Origin: an uncultured Pseudomonadota bacterium
Lineage (GTDB): Bacteria > Pseudomonadota > Gammaproteobacteria > Methylococcales > Methylomonadaceae
Reading direction: 5' to 3'
Assembly: GCA_903870545.1 (NCBI GenBank)
Contig: CAIQDI010000018.1
Coordinates: 1 to 64,000 of the forward strand
DNA: 64,000 nucleotides
Under the pieces are notes generated by a model. The model made no database searches, was not told where the DNA came from, and worked only from the letters and a program-made list of their open reading frames with translations. The translations under genes were made by a program, and so were the position numbers. Positions 21,642 through 31,843 of this stretch are shown here, piece by piece (position 1 is the first letter of the stretch; each line of letters opens with the position of its first letter).

Positions 21642-22730
21642 TCAAACTGCATTGGGTAAGCCAAAGCGAATTATTTTCGCAAAGTCCACCGCGTTCAAAC
21701 TTGCGCCGCCGACTAATGCACCGTCAACGCCTGCCAACTGCATCATTGCTACGATATTGTCAGGCTTAACGTTACCACCGTACAAAATTCGAACACGAGC
21801 AGCAACTTGTTCACCGTATAAATCCATCAGTAAATTACGAATAAAATCGTGAACTTCGGCAATTTTTTCTAATGGTGCAGGTTGTGCGCCTTCACCAATC
21901 GCCCAAATCGGTTCATAAGCAATGATTACCTCAGACATCGTGTGACGCGCTACGCCTTGCAAACCAATGCGTAATTGTCGTTCTAATAAATCAAACGTTT
22001 CGCGGGCAAGATGGGCTTCTCGATTTTCACCGCAACATAAAATAACTTGGACACCGTTTGCCAACGCAGCTTGAACTTTACGTTGAATTGCGTCGTCACT
22101 TTCACCTGCTCGTTCATTTAATTCCGATTCTAAAAACGTTGCTAAACCTGCCAAAATGTCGCTATTTTTTTCTTCAATTAAGTGTTCGATGGTCGCTAAA
22201 ACTTGCGGATTGGCATTTTCACGTTGTTTTAAACGTTGTAACGTGTGCGTTAAAAAATCTTTCGACAACCGACGCGCCACGCTAGAACTAAAACCAAAAT
22301 ACTTGCCCAAATTCGCCCGACGATCAGAATGCCCGACAATCACACGATCTACGCCAATCGCCGCCAACATATCAGCAGAAATTTCACCGGTAAACGCGCC
22401 TTTAGATTCAAAAAAAGTATCCTGCGCGAGTAAAAAAACATTGCGACCAATACCGTATTCACGCTGTAAAAAATCCGGTTCAATGTAATCTGCCAGCGTA
22501 GATAAACCGGTAAATGGGGGCGCAAATCCCATATCGACATCTTTAATGTCGTGGCATAAATCAAAAATCCGCGCCGCTAAGGCAACACCCGCACGCGGAA
22601 TTAAATTCATTTTCCAATTACCCGCCAAAAATGGGCGAATCGCGCTGGGATCACCGTGTTCAGCAGGAATTTTTCGCCATTGATTCGCCACACGTTGGCG
22701 ATAATAATTGCGGTAAGATTTTTCTTTCAC
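21642..22730 (-). CDS. Triosephosphate isomerase family protein with a large internal insertion (362 aa)
   Basis: GNWKMN, GAFTGEIS, VIVGHSDRR, AYEPIWAIGEG, ILYGGNVKPDN, VDGALVGGASL; extra segment between GHSDRR and VQVILCCGE. Confidence 0.88.
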   Translation of the reverse strand: MKEKSYRNYYRQRVANQWRKIPAEHGDPSAIRPFLAGNWKMNLIPRAGVALAARIFDLCHDIKDVDMGFAPPFTGLSTLADYIEPDFLQREYGIGRNVFLLAQDTFFESKGAFTGEISADMLAAIGVDRVIVGHSDRRANLGKYFGFSSSVARRLSKDFLTHTLQRLKQRENANPQVLATIEHLIEEKNSDILAGLATFLESELNERAGESDDAIQRKVQAALANGVQVILCCGENREAHLARETFDLLERQLRIGLQGVARHTMSEVIIAYEPIWAIGEGAQPAPLEKIAEVHDFIRNLLMDLYGEQVAARVRILYGGNVKPDNIVAMMQLAGVDGALVGGASLNAVDFAKIIRFGLPNAV

Positions 22731-22848
22731 GGTATCACCTAATAAAAAATAACAACGAATTGTAAAAAGGTAATTTTTCGGTTGAATAGCAGCCAGATAA
22801 ATTTCTAGTTAGAGCGGAGGCACTCACATTTTACGCTGCCTATGAAAA

Positions 22849-23757
22849 TTAGGCACCCCACGTTCTGAAATCACCTGTATCCAGATGAACAAAATTGGAT
22901 TCTGAATAATAACCTACGCCACCACGCTGCATTGATAATGCCGCGTCCCGAATCGTTCGCACATCGTAACCATCCAGTCGAATATCAACAGCGCGTCCTT
23001 GCATGTGTAAACTATGTTTCGCCACACCATCACTGTGACGACGTAAATTTGCATTCGTTTCTGGTGAACGATAGCCTGAAATAACGTTAAATGGGCGACT
23101 CACTCCCAACGATAATTTCAAATCATAAAGCTGATCCAGTAATGCAGGATCAATCGGATGAATATCACCGGTGTGATAATCGCGCAAAACATAATCGATT
23201 TCTTGGAGTGCGTCTTCAATATACAAGCCACGTTCAAAATAGGTTAGGCGTAAGCGGTCGCCGGTGTGTGGATTTTGCAGTGAAATCATTTTTGACGGAA
23301 TTTTTCGCGCAAAATACTGGCGTTCTTCGCTGGTATCTAAAACCAACGATTCGTCATGATAAATGCGACTGCGCTGTGGTTTATGCTCTACAAGCTCGAT
23401 GTTGTGTTCGGGGGAATGATTATGTTTATGACCACGCGAATGATGGGCGACAAGTTGTTCGTGAACATGCGAATGATGGGTGACAAGTCGTTCGTGAACA
23501 GGATGTTCGCTTTTTTTTGCTAAACGATTTGAAATAATGTTCTTTAATTTTTCGTGCGATTTTGTGGCAACGGGTGCAATTTTGCCTTTATGGCTAACAG
23601 CGACACGCGCCACTAAATGTTTCGCTCGCGCACTTGCCACGCTTGTCCCTGCTAAAAATAACAGCGAACCACAGGCGATATTGGTTAAGAATTTACGTCG
23701 TGACGATAGTATCATTTCGTTTTCAGTTGCTAGGTTTTCTAATGTTGGACTTTGCAT
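22849..23757 (-). CDS. DUF882/YcbK-like (peptidase M15-like) protein with Tat signal and His-rich linker
   Basis: SSRRKFLTNIACGSLLFLAG; LGVSRPFNVISGYRSPETNANLRR..GVAKHSLHMQGRAVDIRL; His-rich VHERLVTHHSHVHEQLVAHHSRGHKHNH. Confidence 0.88.
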   Translation of the reverse strand: MQSPTLENLATENEMILSSRRKFLTNIACGSLLFLAGTSVASARAKHLVARVAVSHKGKIAPVATKSHEKLKNIISNRLAKKSEHPVHERLVTHHSHVHEQLVAHHSRGHKHNHSPEHNIELVEHKPQRSRIYHDESLVLDTSEERQYFARKIPSKMISLQNPHTGDRLRLTYFERGLYIEDALQEIDYVLRDYHTGDIHPIDPALLDQLYDLKLSLGVSRPFNVISGYRSPETNANLRRHSDGVAKHSLHMQGRAVDIRLDGYDVRTIRDAALSMQRGGVGYYSESNFVHLDTGDFRTWGA

Positions 23758-23835
23758 AATTTATCTTTAAAAAGTGATACCTAATTATACCCATTGTCAG
23801 GATAAAATCTTAAATTAAACTTAAACTACAGGTAC

Positions 23836-23878
23836 AAAAAAGCGATTACAAGCCACGAGAAATAGCTCATAATCGCTG
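23836..23878 (-). terminator. Terminator for the beta-propeller gene
   Basis: On minus strand AGCGATTA...TAATCGCT hairpin followed by TTTTTT. Confidence 0.7.
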
Positions 23879-23886
23879 AAATCAAC

Positions 23887-25995
23887 TCAAGGTTTTAACG
23901 TTAATTTTTCTTGTAAATTGAATTCTTGCAAGTCGTAAACACTAATTTGATTATTCGACAGCGTGTACAAATTCGACTCAATACGCAGCAATCGATCAAC
24001 AAATAAGTTGGACGTTTCCCAATCCCAATAGCTGTAACTATAGCCGTAGCCATAATCGTATTTGACTGGCGAAACACCTTCAGGAATTTGCGACAATTTC
24101 GCTTTCAACGTAAAGCCTGTGGCTGGCGTGACTTCGTAAATGTACGCGCCTTGATAAGTCGGTTGACCATATTGCCAAGGTTGCGTTTTATCAAACCCTT
24201 TTGCATGCTGATAAAGCTGCACAGGAAATCCGAATAAATGCTTTTCAGCATCCCAATACAACGCTTTATGATTCCAAAGCAACGGCGAATCCGTCCCGCG
24301 ATCACCAATCGTGACGCTGTACAATTCTTTTGGATTTTTCATGTCGGCGACATCGAATAATGCCACTTTCAAACCTTGATAAAACGCCGAACCGCCTGCC
24401 CAAAATTCATCGGGATTAGGTTGTTCCGAGTTATAAATCGCAGCATCTTTACCAAAACCAATCAAATGCGTTTCATCATACGGATGTAAATAATTGCTGT
24501 AACCAGGGATTTTTAATTCACCGGCAACAAATGGATTTTCAGGATTCGATAAATCAATCGCAAATAACGGATCCGTTAAGCGAAACGTCACCACATAACA
24601 GCGATTGCCCATAAAGCGCGTCGAATAAATCTGCTCGCCTTTCGCCAGATTTTCCAGTTTACCCACCGTTTTCATGGTTTTATCTAACACGAAAAGGGAG
24701 TTATGCGATTGATTTGTGCCACTGTACCAATTTTGTGTCGTCGTCGCGATACGGAAATAATCGCCATTTTCATCCATCGAAAATTGATTTAAGACCGTTC
24801 CAGGCACTTCGCCGGCAGCGGTAAAAGTCACCGTACCTTTATCAATTCCAAATTTGAAAATTTGCGTTGTGACTGTATCCGTGACTGGTTCAGGTTGAAT
24901 AACTTCCCCGTTAGAATCAACTACGTTAACGCTATTGAAATTATATTTCGACGCAGACAAATATAAACTTTGCATCGACGCATAAACCATTTCGCCCGAA
25001 CCCAAATACGCTTTTGTCGTCACACTTTTGTCAGGTTGCGCCAAATCCAAACTCGCCACCACCACATAATCGGGTTCGACGAATTCAGGAAAATAAGAAA
25101 TATCGCTAAGTGCCAGCAATTTTGTCGTCGTTTTACCGGCTTTCGTGTCGTTAATGCTCGGCAACATATCGGCGGCTTTCATTACGGACGAACTGCCCAA
25201 CGCGCCATACATGTAATAACGCGGATAAGTGCGCGTCACAAAATACAAATTATCGCCAATTCGCCGTGAATCTAAATAATCGCCATCAATCGCCACATCG
25301 CGAATTTGCTTGGGATTAGCGTGATCGCTCATGTCATAAACGAAGGCGCGAGTTTGTGAATAACCGCCCCACCAATAAGAATAAGCCATTTTAGCGATTC
25401 CGACCTGCGCGACGGGTGCGACCGGTGTTTCAGGTTGCACTAAATTTTGCCACGACGTACCTAACACAACCAATTTGCCATTTTGAATATAAATACCCGT
25501 CGGTGAAAAATTGCTGTCGGTAATTTCAATGGTCGCAGTTTGATTCAGTTCTTTAACCGGAAAACCTTTAATGACGCGGATTTGATTGTTGTGAATTTGG
25601 TAAATGTAACCGTCGTCGCCGACTTTCACAATGTCACTCTCATCCACGCCGCTGACTTGAATGTTGGTATCGGAATGACTGACAGGCGTTGTCGTGGCAG
25701 TTTCACCCGCGACGGGCGATGCGACAGCAACGGGAGCTATTGTCATCACATCATCCACCATGCCAAACCCTTTCATTAAATAATAGTTATAACGATTGGT
25801 GTGATGTTTCAGTAGTAAATTTGCTAAAGCTAATCGCGACGTAATTTTTTGTGGTTGAAGTTTCACAACCGGTTTCACCACCGGTTTTGTGACAGTTGCG
25901 GCAAATACCGGTTGAGCCAATCCTGTGAATAATAAGCTACTCGCTAAAAGCAATAAGCCTTTGTGTCGATGATTTAGCATAATGAATCCTCTCAA
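23887..25995 (-). CDS. Secreted beta-propeller domain protein (Beta_propel family)
   Basis: Signal peptide; NIQVSGVDESDIVKVGDDGYIYQIHNNQIRVIKGFP; GYSNYLHPYDETHLIGFG..; FDVADMKNPKEL. Confidence 0.82.
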   Translation of the reverse strand: MRGFIMLNHRHKGLLLLASSLLFTGLAQPVFAATVTKPVVKPVVKLQPQKITSRLALANLLLKHHTNRYNYYLMKGFGMVDDVMTIAPVAVASPVAGETATTTPVSHSDTNIQVSGVDESDIVKVGDDGYIYQIHNNQIRVIKGFPVKELNQTATIEITDSNFSPTGIYIQNGKLVVLGTSWQNLVQPETPVAPVAQVGIAKMAYSYWWGGYSQTRAFVYDMSDHANPKQIRDVAIDGDYLDSRRIGDNLYFVTRTYPRYYMYGALGSSSVMKAADMLPSINDTKAGKTTTKLLALSDISYFPEFVEPDYVVVASLDLAQPDKSVTTKAYLGSGEMVYASMQSLYLSASKYNFNSVNVVDSNGEVIQPEPVTDTVTTQIFKFGIDKGTVTFTAAGEVPGTVLNQFSMDENGDYFRIATTTQNWYSGTNQSHNSLFVLDKTMKTVGKLENLAKGEQIYSTRFMGNRCYVVTFRLTDPLFAIDLSNPENPFVAGELKIPGYSNYLHPYDETHLIGFGKDAAIYNSEQPNPDEFWAGGSAFYQGLKVALFDVADMKNPKELYSVTIGDRGTDSPLLWNHKALYWDAEKHLFGFPVQLYQHAKGFDKTQPWQYGQPTYQGAYIYEVTPATGFTLKAKLSQIPEGVSPVKYDYGYGYSYSYWDWETSNLFVDRLLRIESNLYTLSNNQISVYDLQEFNLQEKLTLKP

Positions 25996-26137
25996 ATAAA
26001 ATAAACAACAGTAACTAACACAATTTACACTTTACTCTTTTCAACTGCGTTGGCAATAGGTAAAAGTCGGTGTATTTTTATTCATAGCACGCCTTTACAA
26101 TGTTCATTTTCGTATTGAGCAAAAACAGGAATTTAAA

Positions 26138-26617
26138 ATGCTAAGAATTGGGCAAGGTTATGATGTGCATCGTTTTAAAGACGATGGCGATGTTATTTTG
26201 GGCGGCGTGAAAATTCCCTACGAACGTGGTTTAGAAGCGCATTCGGATGGCGATGTGGTGTTACACGCTTTGTGTGACGCACTTTTAGGCGCGGTGGCGA
26301 TGGGCGATATTGGCAAACATTTTCCCGATACCGATCCGAATTTCAAAGGCGCGGATAGTCGCGTTTTGTTGCGTTATGTTTATGATTTAGTAACAAAAAA
26401 AGGCTATCGTTTGGGTAATGCCGATATAACGATTATTGCTCAAGCACCCAAAATGTCGCCTTACACCGCCGAAATGTGCGCGAATATCGCCGCCGATTTA
26501 AACGTTGCCGTCAATCAAGTGAATGTCAAAGCGACCACGACGGAACAATTAGGTTTTGAAGGGCGCAAAGAAGGCATTGCCGTTCAAGCGATTGTTTTGT
26601 TGATGGCGGCGAATTAG
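26138..26617 (+). CDS. ispF: 2-C-methyl-D-erythritol 2,4-cyclodiphosphate synthase
   Basis: [58 protein letters not shown]. Confidence 0.96.
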   Translation: MLRIGQGYDVHRFKDDGDVILGGVKIPYERGLEAHSDGDVVLHALCDALLGAVAMGDIGKHFPDTDPNFKGADSRVLLRYVYDLVTKKGYRLGNADITIIAQAPKMSPYTAEMCANIAADLNVAVNQVNVKATTTEQLGFEGRKEGIAVQAIVLLMAAN

Positions 26618-26692
26618 TCTTTTAAGGCAGGTGACTTGGGTCAATTGTCGTATAATTCGCGAACTTCTTTCACGTTACAAAAGGCTTACTTT

Positions 26693-27541
26693 ATGAAAAT
26701 GACCGCTCAAGAATTTATCGATTGGAAATCAAAACGCATTACGTTACTGGCGATGTCGGGCGCGGGGAAAACCACGCTTGCTGACAAATTACCGAAAACC
26801 AAGTGGTATCACTATTCGGGCGATTATCGAATCGGCACGAAATATCTGAAAGAGCCGATTATGGATAATATCAAACGCCACGCGATGAGCGTGCCGTTTT
26901 TGCGGGAATTATTACGCGCCGATTCGTTGTACATCAAAAGCAAAATTTCATTTGATAATTTGACGGCGGTGTCGAGTTTTTTAGGAAAGTTGGGGCATGT
27001 TAATCAAGGCGGTTTGTCGCTACAAGAATTTAAACGTCGGCAAAATTTGCACCGTCAGGCAGAAATTGATGCCATGAAAGACGTGCCAACGTTCATTCAT
27101 AACGCCGAAGATATTTATGGTTATCGTCATTTTATTAACGACGCAGGCGGCAGCGTGTGTGAATTGGATTCGCCAGAGGTTTTAGAATCGCTCGCCGAAA
27201 ACACGTTAATTATTTACATTAAAATTCCGCCTGAACTCGAACAAACGATTATTGACCGCGCCAAAAATGAGCCGAAACCGTTGTATTACCGTGAAGCCTT
27301 TTTAGATGAAAAATTAACCGAATTTTTGCGGTTAAAAAATTATGTGTCTGCGGATTTAATGCCGCCAGATGAGTTTGTGTCGTGGGTTTTTCCCGAATTA
27401 TTTAAAGCACGTTTGCCACGTTATGACGCGATTGCCGAAAAATACGGCTATATCATTGACGGAAATGACGTGGCAAAAGTGGAAACGGAAGATGATTTTA
27501 TTGCGTTAATCGCCGCTGCATTAGCTAAGAAAACGGACTGA
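26693..27541 (+). CDS. P-loop ATPase of unknown function
   Basis: LLAMSGAGKTTLADKLP Walker A; no familiar family signature otherwise; start at MKMTAQEF preferred over 26636. Confidence 0.65.
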   Translation: MKMTAQEFIDWKSKRITLLAMSGAGKTTLADKLPKTKWYHYSGDYRIGTKYLKEPIMDNIKRHAMSVPFLRELLRADSLYIKSKISFDNLTAVSSFLGKLGHVNQGGLSLQEFKRRQNLHRQAEIDAMKDVPTFIHNAEDIYGYRHFINDAGGSVCELDSPEVLESLAENTLIIYIKIPPELEQTIIDRAKNEPKPLYYREAFLDEKLTEFLRLKNYVSADLMPPDEFVSWVFPELFKARLPRYDAIAEKYGYIIDGNDVAKVETEDDFIALIAAALAKKTD

Positions 27542-27556
27542 GATGGAGGTGCTACG

Positions 27557-28621
27557 ATGCCTTTAATTGCTCACACCAATTTACCGACGTTTCAACGCTT
27601 GCGTGAAGAAGGCGAAGAAATTATTGATCCGCAACGCGCTAGCCTGCAAGAAATCCGCGAAATTCATATTGGTTTGCTGAACATGATGCCTGATGCGGCG
27701 TTGGAAGCGACCGAACGGCAATTTTTTCGCCTCGTTGGCGCGTGTAATCAAATCGCGCAATTTCATGTGCATCCGTTCACGATTGACGGCTTGAAACGCA
27801 GTCCCGAAGCGCAAGCGCATATTGATAAATACTACGAACCGTTTTCGCAAATTAAAATTGACGGCTTGGACGCGCTAATAATCAGTGGCGCGAATGTGAC
27901 GGGCGAGTTTTTGCCGGACGAAGATTTTTGGCAACCGTTGACCGAAGTTTTTTCGTGGGCGAAGGAAAATGTTACGTCGATTTTGTGTTCATGTTTGGCG
28001 ACGCACGCAATTATTCATTATTGTTACGGCGTGGCGCGAACTCGTTTGCCCGAAAAACGCTGGGGAGTTTTTTCGCACACGTTGGTGGATAGAACGCATC
28101 CGTTAGTCGTGGAAATTAACACGCGCTTCGATGTGCCGCATTCACGTTTTAATGAAATTTTTCAACGCGATATGGAACAAAATGGTTTGCGCGTTCTAGC
28201 AACGAGTGCCGAAGCAGGCGTGCATTTAGCGACTAGTCCAGACGGTTTTCGGATTGTATTTTTTCAAGGGCATCCGGAATACGACGATATTAGTTTGCTC
28301 AAAGAATATAAACGCGAAGTGCTGCGCTTTTATCACGGTGAAATCGCCCATTATCCGCCGCATCCGGAGCATTATTTTAATGTGAAGGTGAAAGCGATTT
28401 TTGCGGAATATGAACAAAACGTGACTGCTGCGAAAAATCAACAATTGCCGTTACCGATATTTCCAGAATCGGCGGTAAGTTTATTCATGGACAACACTTG
28501 GCGCGATACAGCAAAAGCGGTTTTCAATAATTGGTTGGGTCTTATTTATAAAATCACGCATCAAGATAGACGTTTGCCGTTTATGGATGGTGTTGACCCT
28601 CAAAACCCGTTGGGATTGTGA
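27557..28621 (+). CDS. metA: Homoserine O-succinyltransferase (MetA-type)
   Basis: IGLLNMMPDAALEATERQF, ISGANV, SCLATHA, PHSRFNEI, FFQGHPEYD. Confidence 0.88.
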   Translation: MPLIAHTNLPTFQRLREEGEEIIDPQRASLQEIREIHIGLLNMMPDAALEATERQFFRLVGACNQIAQFHVHPFTIDGLKRSPEAQAHIDKYYEPFSQIKIDGLDALIISGANVTGEFLPDEDFWQPLTEVFSWAKENVTSILCSCLATHAIIHYCYGVARTRLPEKRWGVFSHTLVDRTHPLVVEINTRFDVPHSRFNEIFQRDMEQNGLRVLATSAEAGVHLATSPDGFRIVFFQGHPEYDDISLLKEYKREVLRFYHGEIAHYPPHPEHYFNVKVKAIFAEYEQNVTAAKNQQLPLPIFPESAVSLFMDNTWRDTAKAVFNNWLGLIYKITHQDRRLPFMDGVDPQNPLGL

Positions 28622-28634
28622 TGAATAACAAAAA

Positions 28635-28994
28635 ATGTGCGGTGAAATGATGACAGGGAAAAGTATGGCAACAATAGTAGGACGGAGCTTGTTAAATAGC
28701 GTTGTGGGCGAAGATTGGCATTTTTTTATTCGGCGTTTGGACGGTGAACTTCATGTGCCATTTTCGGCACTTCATAAAAAGGAAATGCCGCCCGCCATCA
28801 TCGCTCAATATCTACCGAATTGGAAAACATTGCGCTGGACAAAAATTAAAAATAATATCTTGGGCAAAAGTGAATCGTATGCCAAAGATATTGAATTCAA
28901 AGTGAATGTCTATGCTTCTGAAAAAAGCACCAAAACGCACCAAGAAACCGTCGATGCCTTTATGGCATTTATGCAGAATTCGTTGGATTTATAA
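28635..28994 (+). CDS. Hypothetical protein (119 aa)
   Basis: Open frame between metA and glnE; stop abuts the glnE start. Confidence 0.6.
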   Translation: MCGEMMTGKSMATIVGRSLLNSVVGEDWHFFIRRLDGELHVPFSALHKKEMPPAIIAQYLPNWKTLRWTKIKNNILGKSESYAKDIEFKVNVYASEKSTKTHQETVDAFMAFMQNSLDL

Positions 28995-31832
28995 ATGACT
29001 ATGTTTGATTCTGATATTTCTAAACTGCCCGAATCACTGCAAAATACCGTTGATTTAACACAATGGTCGGCGCGTTTAACTGCACTCGAATTACCCGCCG
29101 ATTTTCCAAATTCCATGGTGAAAGTCTGGGCAATGAGTGAATTCGTCGCCCAACATTGCAACCGTCGTCCTGAAATCTTAATTGGATTGTGCCAATCGGG
29201 CGACTTGTTCAAAAGCTACCACGAAGCGACTTACCGTGAAAAACTCGCGCAAAAAATTATCGAAACGGAAGCGGATTTGATGATTACGCTACGCCATTTT
29301 CGCCGCAATGAAATGATACGAATTGCGTGGCGCGATATTTCAGATTGGGAAGAATTAACGCAAACTTTGCGCGAATTGTCGTGGCTTGCCGAGGCGTGTA
29401 TTCAAACGGCGTTGGATTTTCTTTATTCTCAAGCCTGTGAAAAACGCGGCACGCCTGTTTTGTCAGACGGAACGCCGCAGAAAATCGTCGTGTTAGGAAT
29501 GGGGAAATTAGGCGCGTATGAATTAAATTATTCGTCCGACATTGATTTGATTTTTGCGTATCCTGAAAACGGCGTGTTGCCCGACCGAAAGGAAACGACT
29601 TACAGCGAATTTTTCACCAAAGTTTGCCAAAGTTTAGTGCGTGTTCTCGATGAAACGACTGTTGATGGTTTTGTATTTCGCACCGATATTCGCTTGCGTC
29701 CGTTTGGCGACAGTGGCGCGATGATTATGACGTTCGACGGCATGGAAAATTATTACCAAACTCAAGCGCGAGAATGGGAACGTTACGCCATGATTAAAGC
29801 GCGGCAAGTCGCGGGCGATTTTGAACAAGGCAAACCGCTGATGTCGATGTTGCGGGCGTTTGTTTATCGGCGATATTTGGATTATGGCGCGTTTGAAGAA
29901 TTACGTTCGCTCAAAGCTCAAATTGTCCAAGAATTGCGGCGTAAAGATAGAATCGATAACGTCAAATTGGGACGCGGCGGCATTCGAGAAATTGAATTTA
30001 TCGGGCAAGCGTTCCAATTGATTCGAGGCGGCAACGACAAAAATTTGCAAACGCGCGGCATTTTGGACGTGTTGAAACTACTTTCAGAATTAGAATTATT
30101 GAACCCCGAAGACGCAACGCAATTAGCAAAATCGTACCATTTTTTGCGTCGTGTTGAAAACCGCATTCAACAATATCAAGACAAACAAACGCACGATTTA
30201 CCGACAAATGAAAATGCAAAATTGGCAATGGCTTACGTTTTAGGTTTTGCGAATTGGGAAACGTTTTTAGTTGAATTAAACACCGTGCGAGATAAAGTTC
30301 ACGCGGTTTTCGATGCCGTTTTTTCAGTTTCAAAACAAGACGAAATTGAACAGTTGAGCCAAAAAATTTGGGCGGGTTTGGACGATGAAAGCGAATTACT
30401 CAAAAATTTGAGCGACTACGGTTTTCAAAATACGGCTGAAAGTTGGGCAGCGATTGGTGCTTTTAAAAATGAGCCTGCGATTCGCCGTTTGAGTAATAAA
30501 GGGCTGGGCGTAATCAATCGCTTGATGCCGCAAGTTATTTCGACGCTGCAAACTGTGCCGAATCCAGACGAAACCTTCAAACGTTTGTTGACGTTATTTA
30601 CAGCGGTGGCGGGACGAAATGTGTATTTAGCGTTGTTGGCTGAAAATCCAAATGCTTTGGCGCAATTGTTAAAATTATCGTCAGCGAGTCCGTGGATTGG
30701 CGAGTATTTGGCGCGTTATCCTGTGTTGTTCGATGAATTGCTCGACACGCGCTCGTTGTTTGAACCACTCAAAAAAACCGATTTAGCGGCGCAATTGAAT
30801 CAGCTTGTGGCGCGAATGGATGCCGACGATTTAGAATCGTTCATGATTGCGTTGCGACAATTTAAACATGTAAACGTGTTGCGAATAGCGGCAGCGGACA
30901 TTATGGGCGTAATTCCGTTGATGATTGTCAGCGATTATTTAACCTTTTTAGCCGAAAGTGTTGTGGATTGCGTGGTGAAAAACTCGTGGCAAATGTTGGT
31001 TGAAAAACATGGTTATCCGCCCGAATGTGACGACGAAAAAACCAATTTTGCCATTATCGGATTTGGTAAATTAGGCGGTTTTGAATTGGGTTACGGTTCC
31101 GATTTGGATATGGTTTTTGTCTACGATTGCGCTGATGGAAACGTCAGCACCAATGGCGAAAAACCGTTGTCGTGTTCACAATTTTACGCACGTTTGGCAC
31201 AAAAAATTCGTCACATTTTAGACACGAAATTACTCGCAGGTGAATTGTACGAAGTCGATTTGCGTTTGCGTCCGAATGGTGATTCCGGCGCGTTAGTCAC
31301 GCACATTGATAGCTACGAAAATTATTTGACGCAAAACGCTTGGACGTGGGAATTACAAGCATTAGTTCGCGCTCGTTTCATGGCAGGCGATGCCAATTTA
31401 GGAGAAGTTTTTTCTGCCATTCGGCAGCGCGTGTTGAGTTTGCCGCGTGATATTGAAAAATTGAAAATTGAAGTCTGTGAAATGCGCGAAAAAATGCGTG
31501 AAAGTTTGGCGACAAAATCAGCTGATGAATTCGACTTAAAACAAAGTGCGGGCGGGATTGTCGATGTTGAATTCATGGTGCAATTTGGTGTGTTGGCGAA
31601 TGCAGCGAAAATGTCGCCGATTGACACCGACAACATTCGATTATTGAAAAGTTTACAAATACAAAATGTCATTTCTGAACAGGATGCCGAAATTTTAACG
31701 AACGCTTATTGCACCTATCGTGACGCGGGACATAAACGGGTTTTACAAGGTGATAAAACAATTATCAATGCCCAAGAGTTTGTCGAATTGCGTGGACAAG
31801 TGACACGGATTTGGCAAACAATAATGCGCTGA
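28995..31832 (+). CDS. glnE: Bifunctional glutamine synthetase adenylyltransferase/deadenylase
   Basis: Duplicated nucleotidyltransferase cores: VLGMGKLGAYELNYSSDIDLIF and IIGFGKLGGFELGYGSDLDMVFVYD; 945 aa. Confidence 0.96.
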   Translation: MTMFDSDISKLPESLQNTVDLTQWSARLTALELPADFPNSMVKVWAMSEFVAQHCNRRPEILIGLCQSGDLFKSYHEATYREKLAQKIIETEADLMITLRHFRRNEMIRIAWRDISDWEELTQTLRELSWLAEACIQTALDFLYSQACEKRGTPVLSDGTPQKIVVLGMGKLGAYELNYSSDIDLIFAYPENGVLPDRKETTYSEFFTKVCQSLVRVLDETTVDGFVFRTDIRLRPFGDSGAMIMTFDGMENYYQTQAREWERYAMIKARQVAGDFEQGKPLMSMLRAFVYRRYLDYGAFEELRSLKAQIVQELRRKDRIDNVKLGRGGIREIEFIGQAFQLIRGGNDKNLQTRGILDVLKLLSELELLNPEDATQLAKSYHFLRRVENRIQQYQDKQTHDLPTNENAKLAMAYVLGFANWETFLVELNTVRDKVHAVFDAVFSVSKQDEIEQLSQKIWAGLDDESELLKNLSDYGFQNTAESWAAIGAFKNEPAIRRLSNKGLGVINRLMPQVISTLQTVPNPDETFKRLLTLFTAVAGRNVYLALLAENPNALAQLLKLSSASPWIGEYLARYPVLFDELLDTRSLFEPLKKTDLAAQLNQLVARMDADDLESFMIALRQFKHVNVLRIAAADIMGVIPLMIVSDYLTFLAESVVDCVVKNSWQMLVEKHGYPPECDDEKTNFAIIGFGKLGGFELGYGSDLDMVFVYDCADGNVSTNGEKPLSCSQFYARLAQKIRHILDTKLLAGELYEVDLRLRPNGDSGALVTHIDSYENYLTQNAWTWELQALVRARFMAGDANLGEVFSAIRQRVLSLPRDIEKLKIEVCEMREKMRESLATKSADEFDLKQSAGGIVDVEFMVQFGVLANAAKMSPIDTDNIRLLKSLQIQNVISEQDAEILTNAYCTYRDAGHKRVLQGDKTIINAQEFVELRGQVTRIWQTIMR

Positions 31833-31843
31833 GTTTCAAACTA

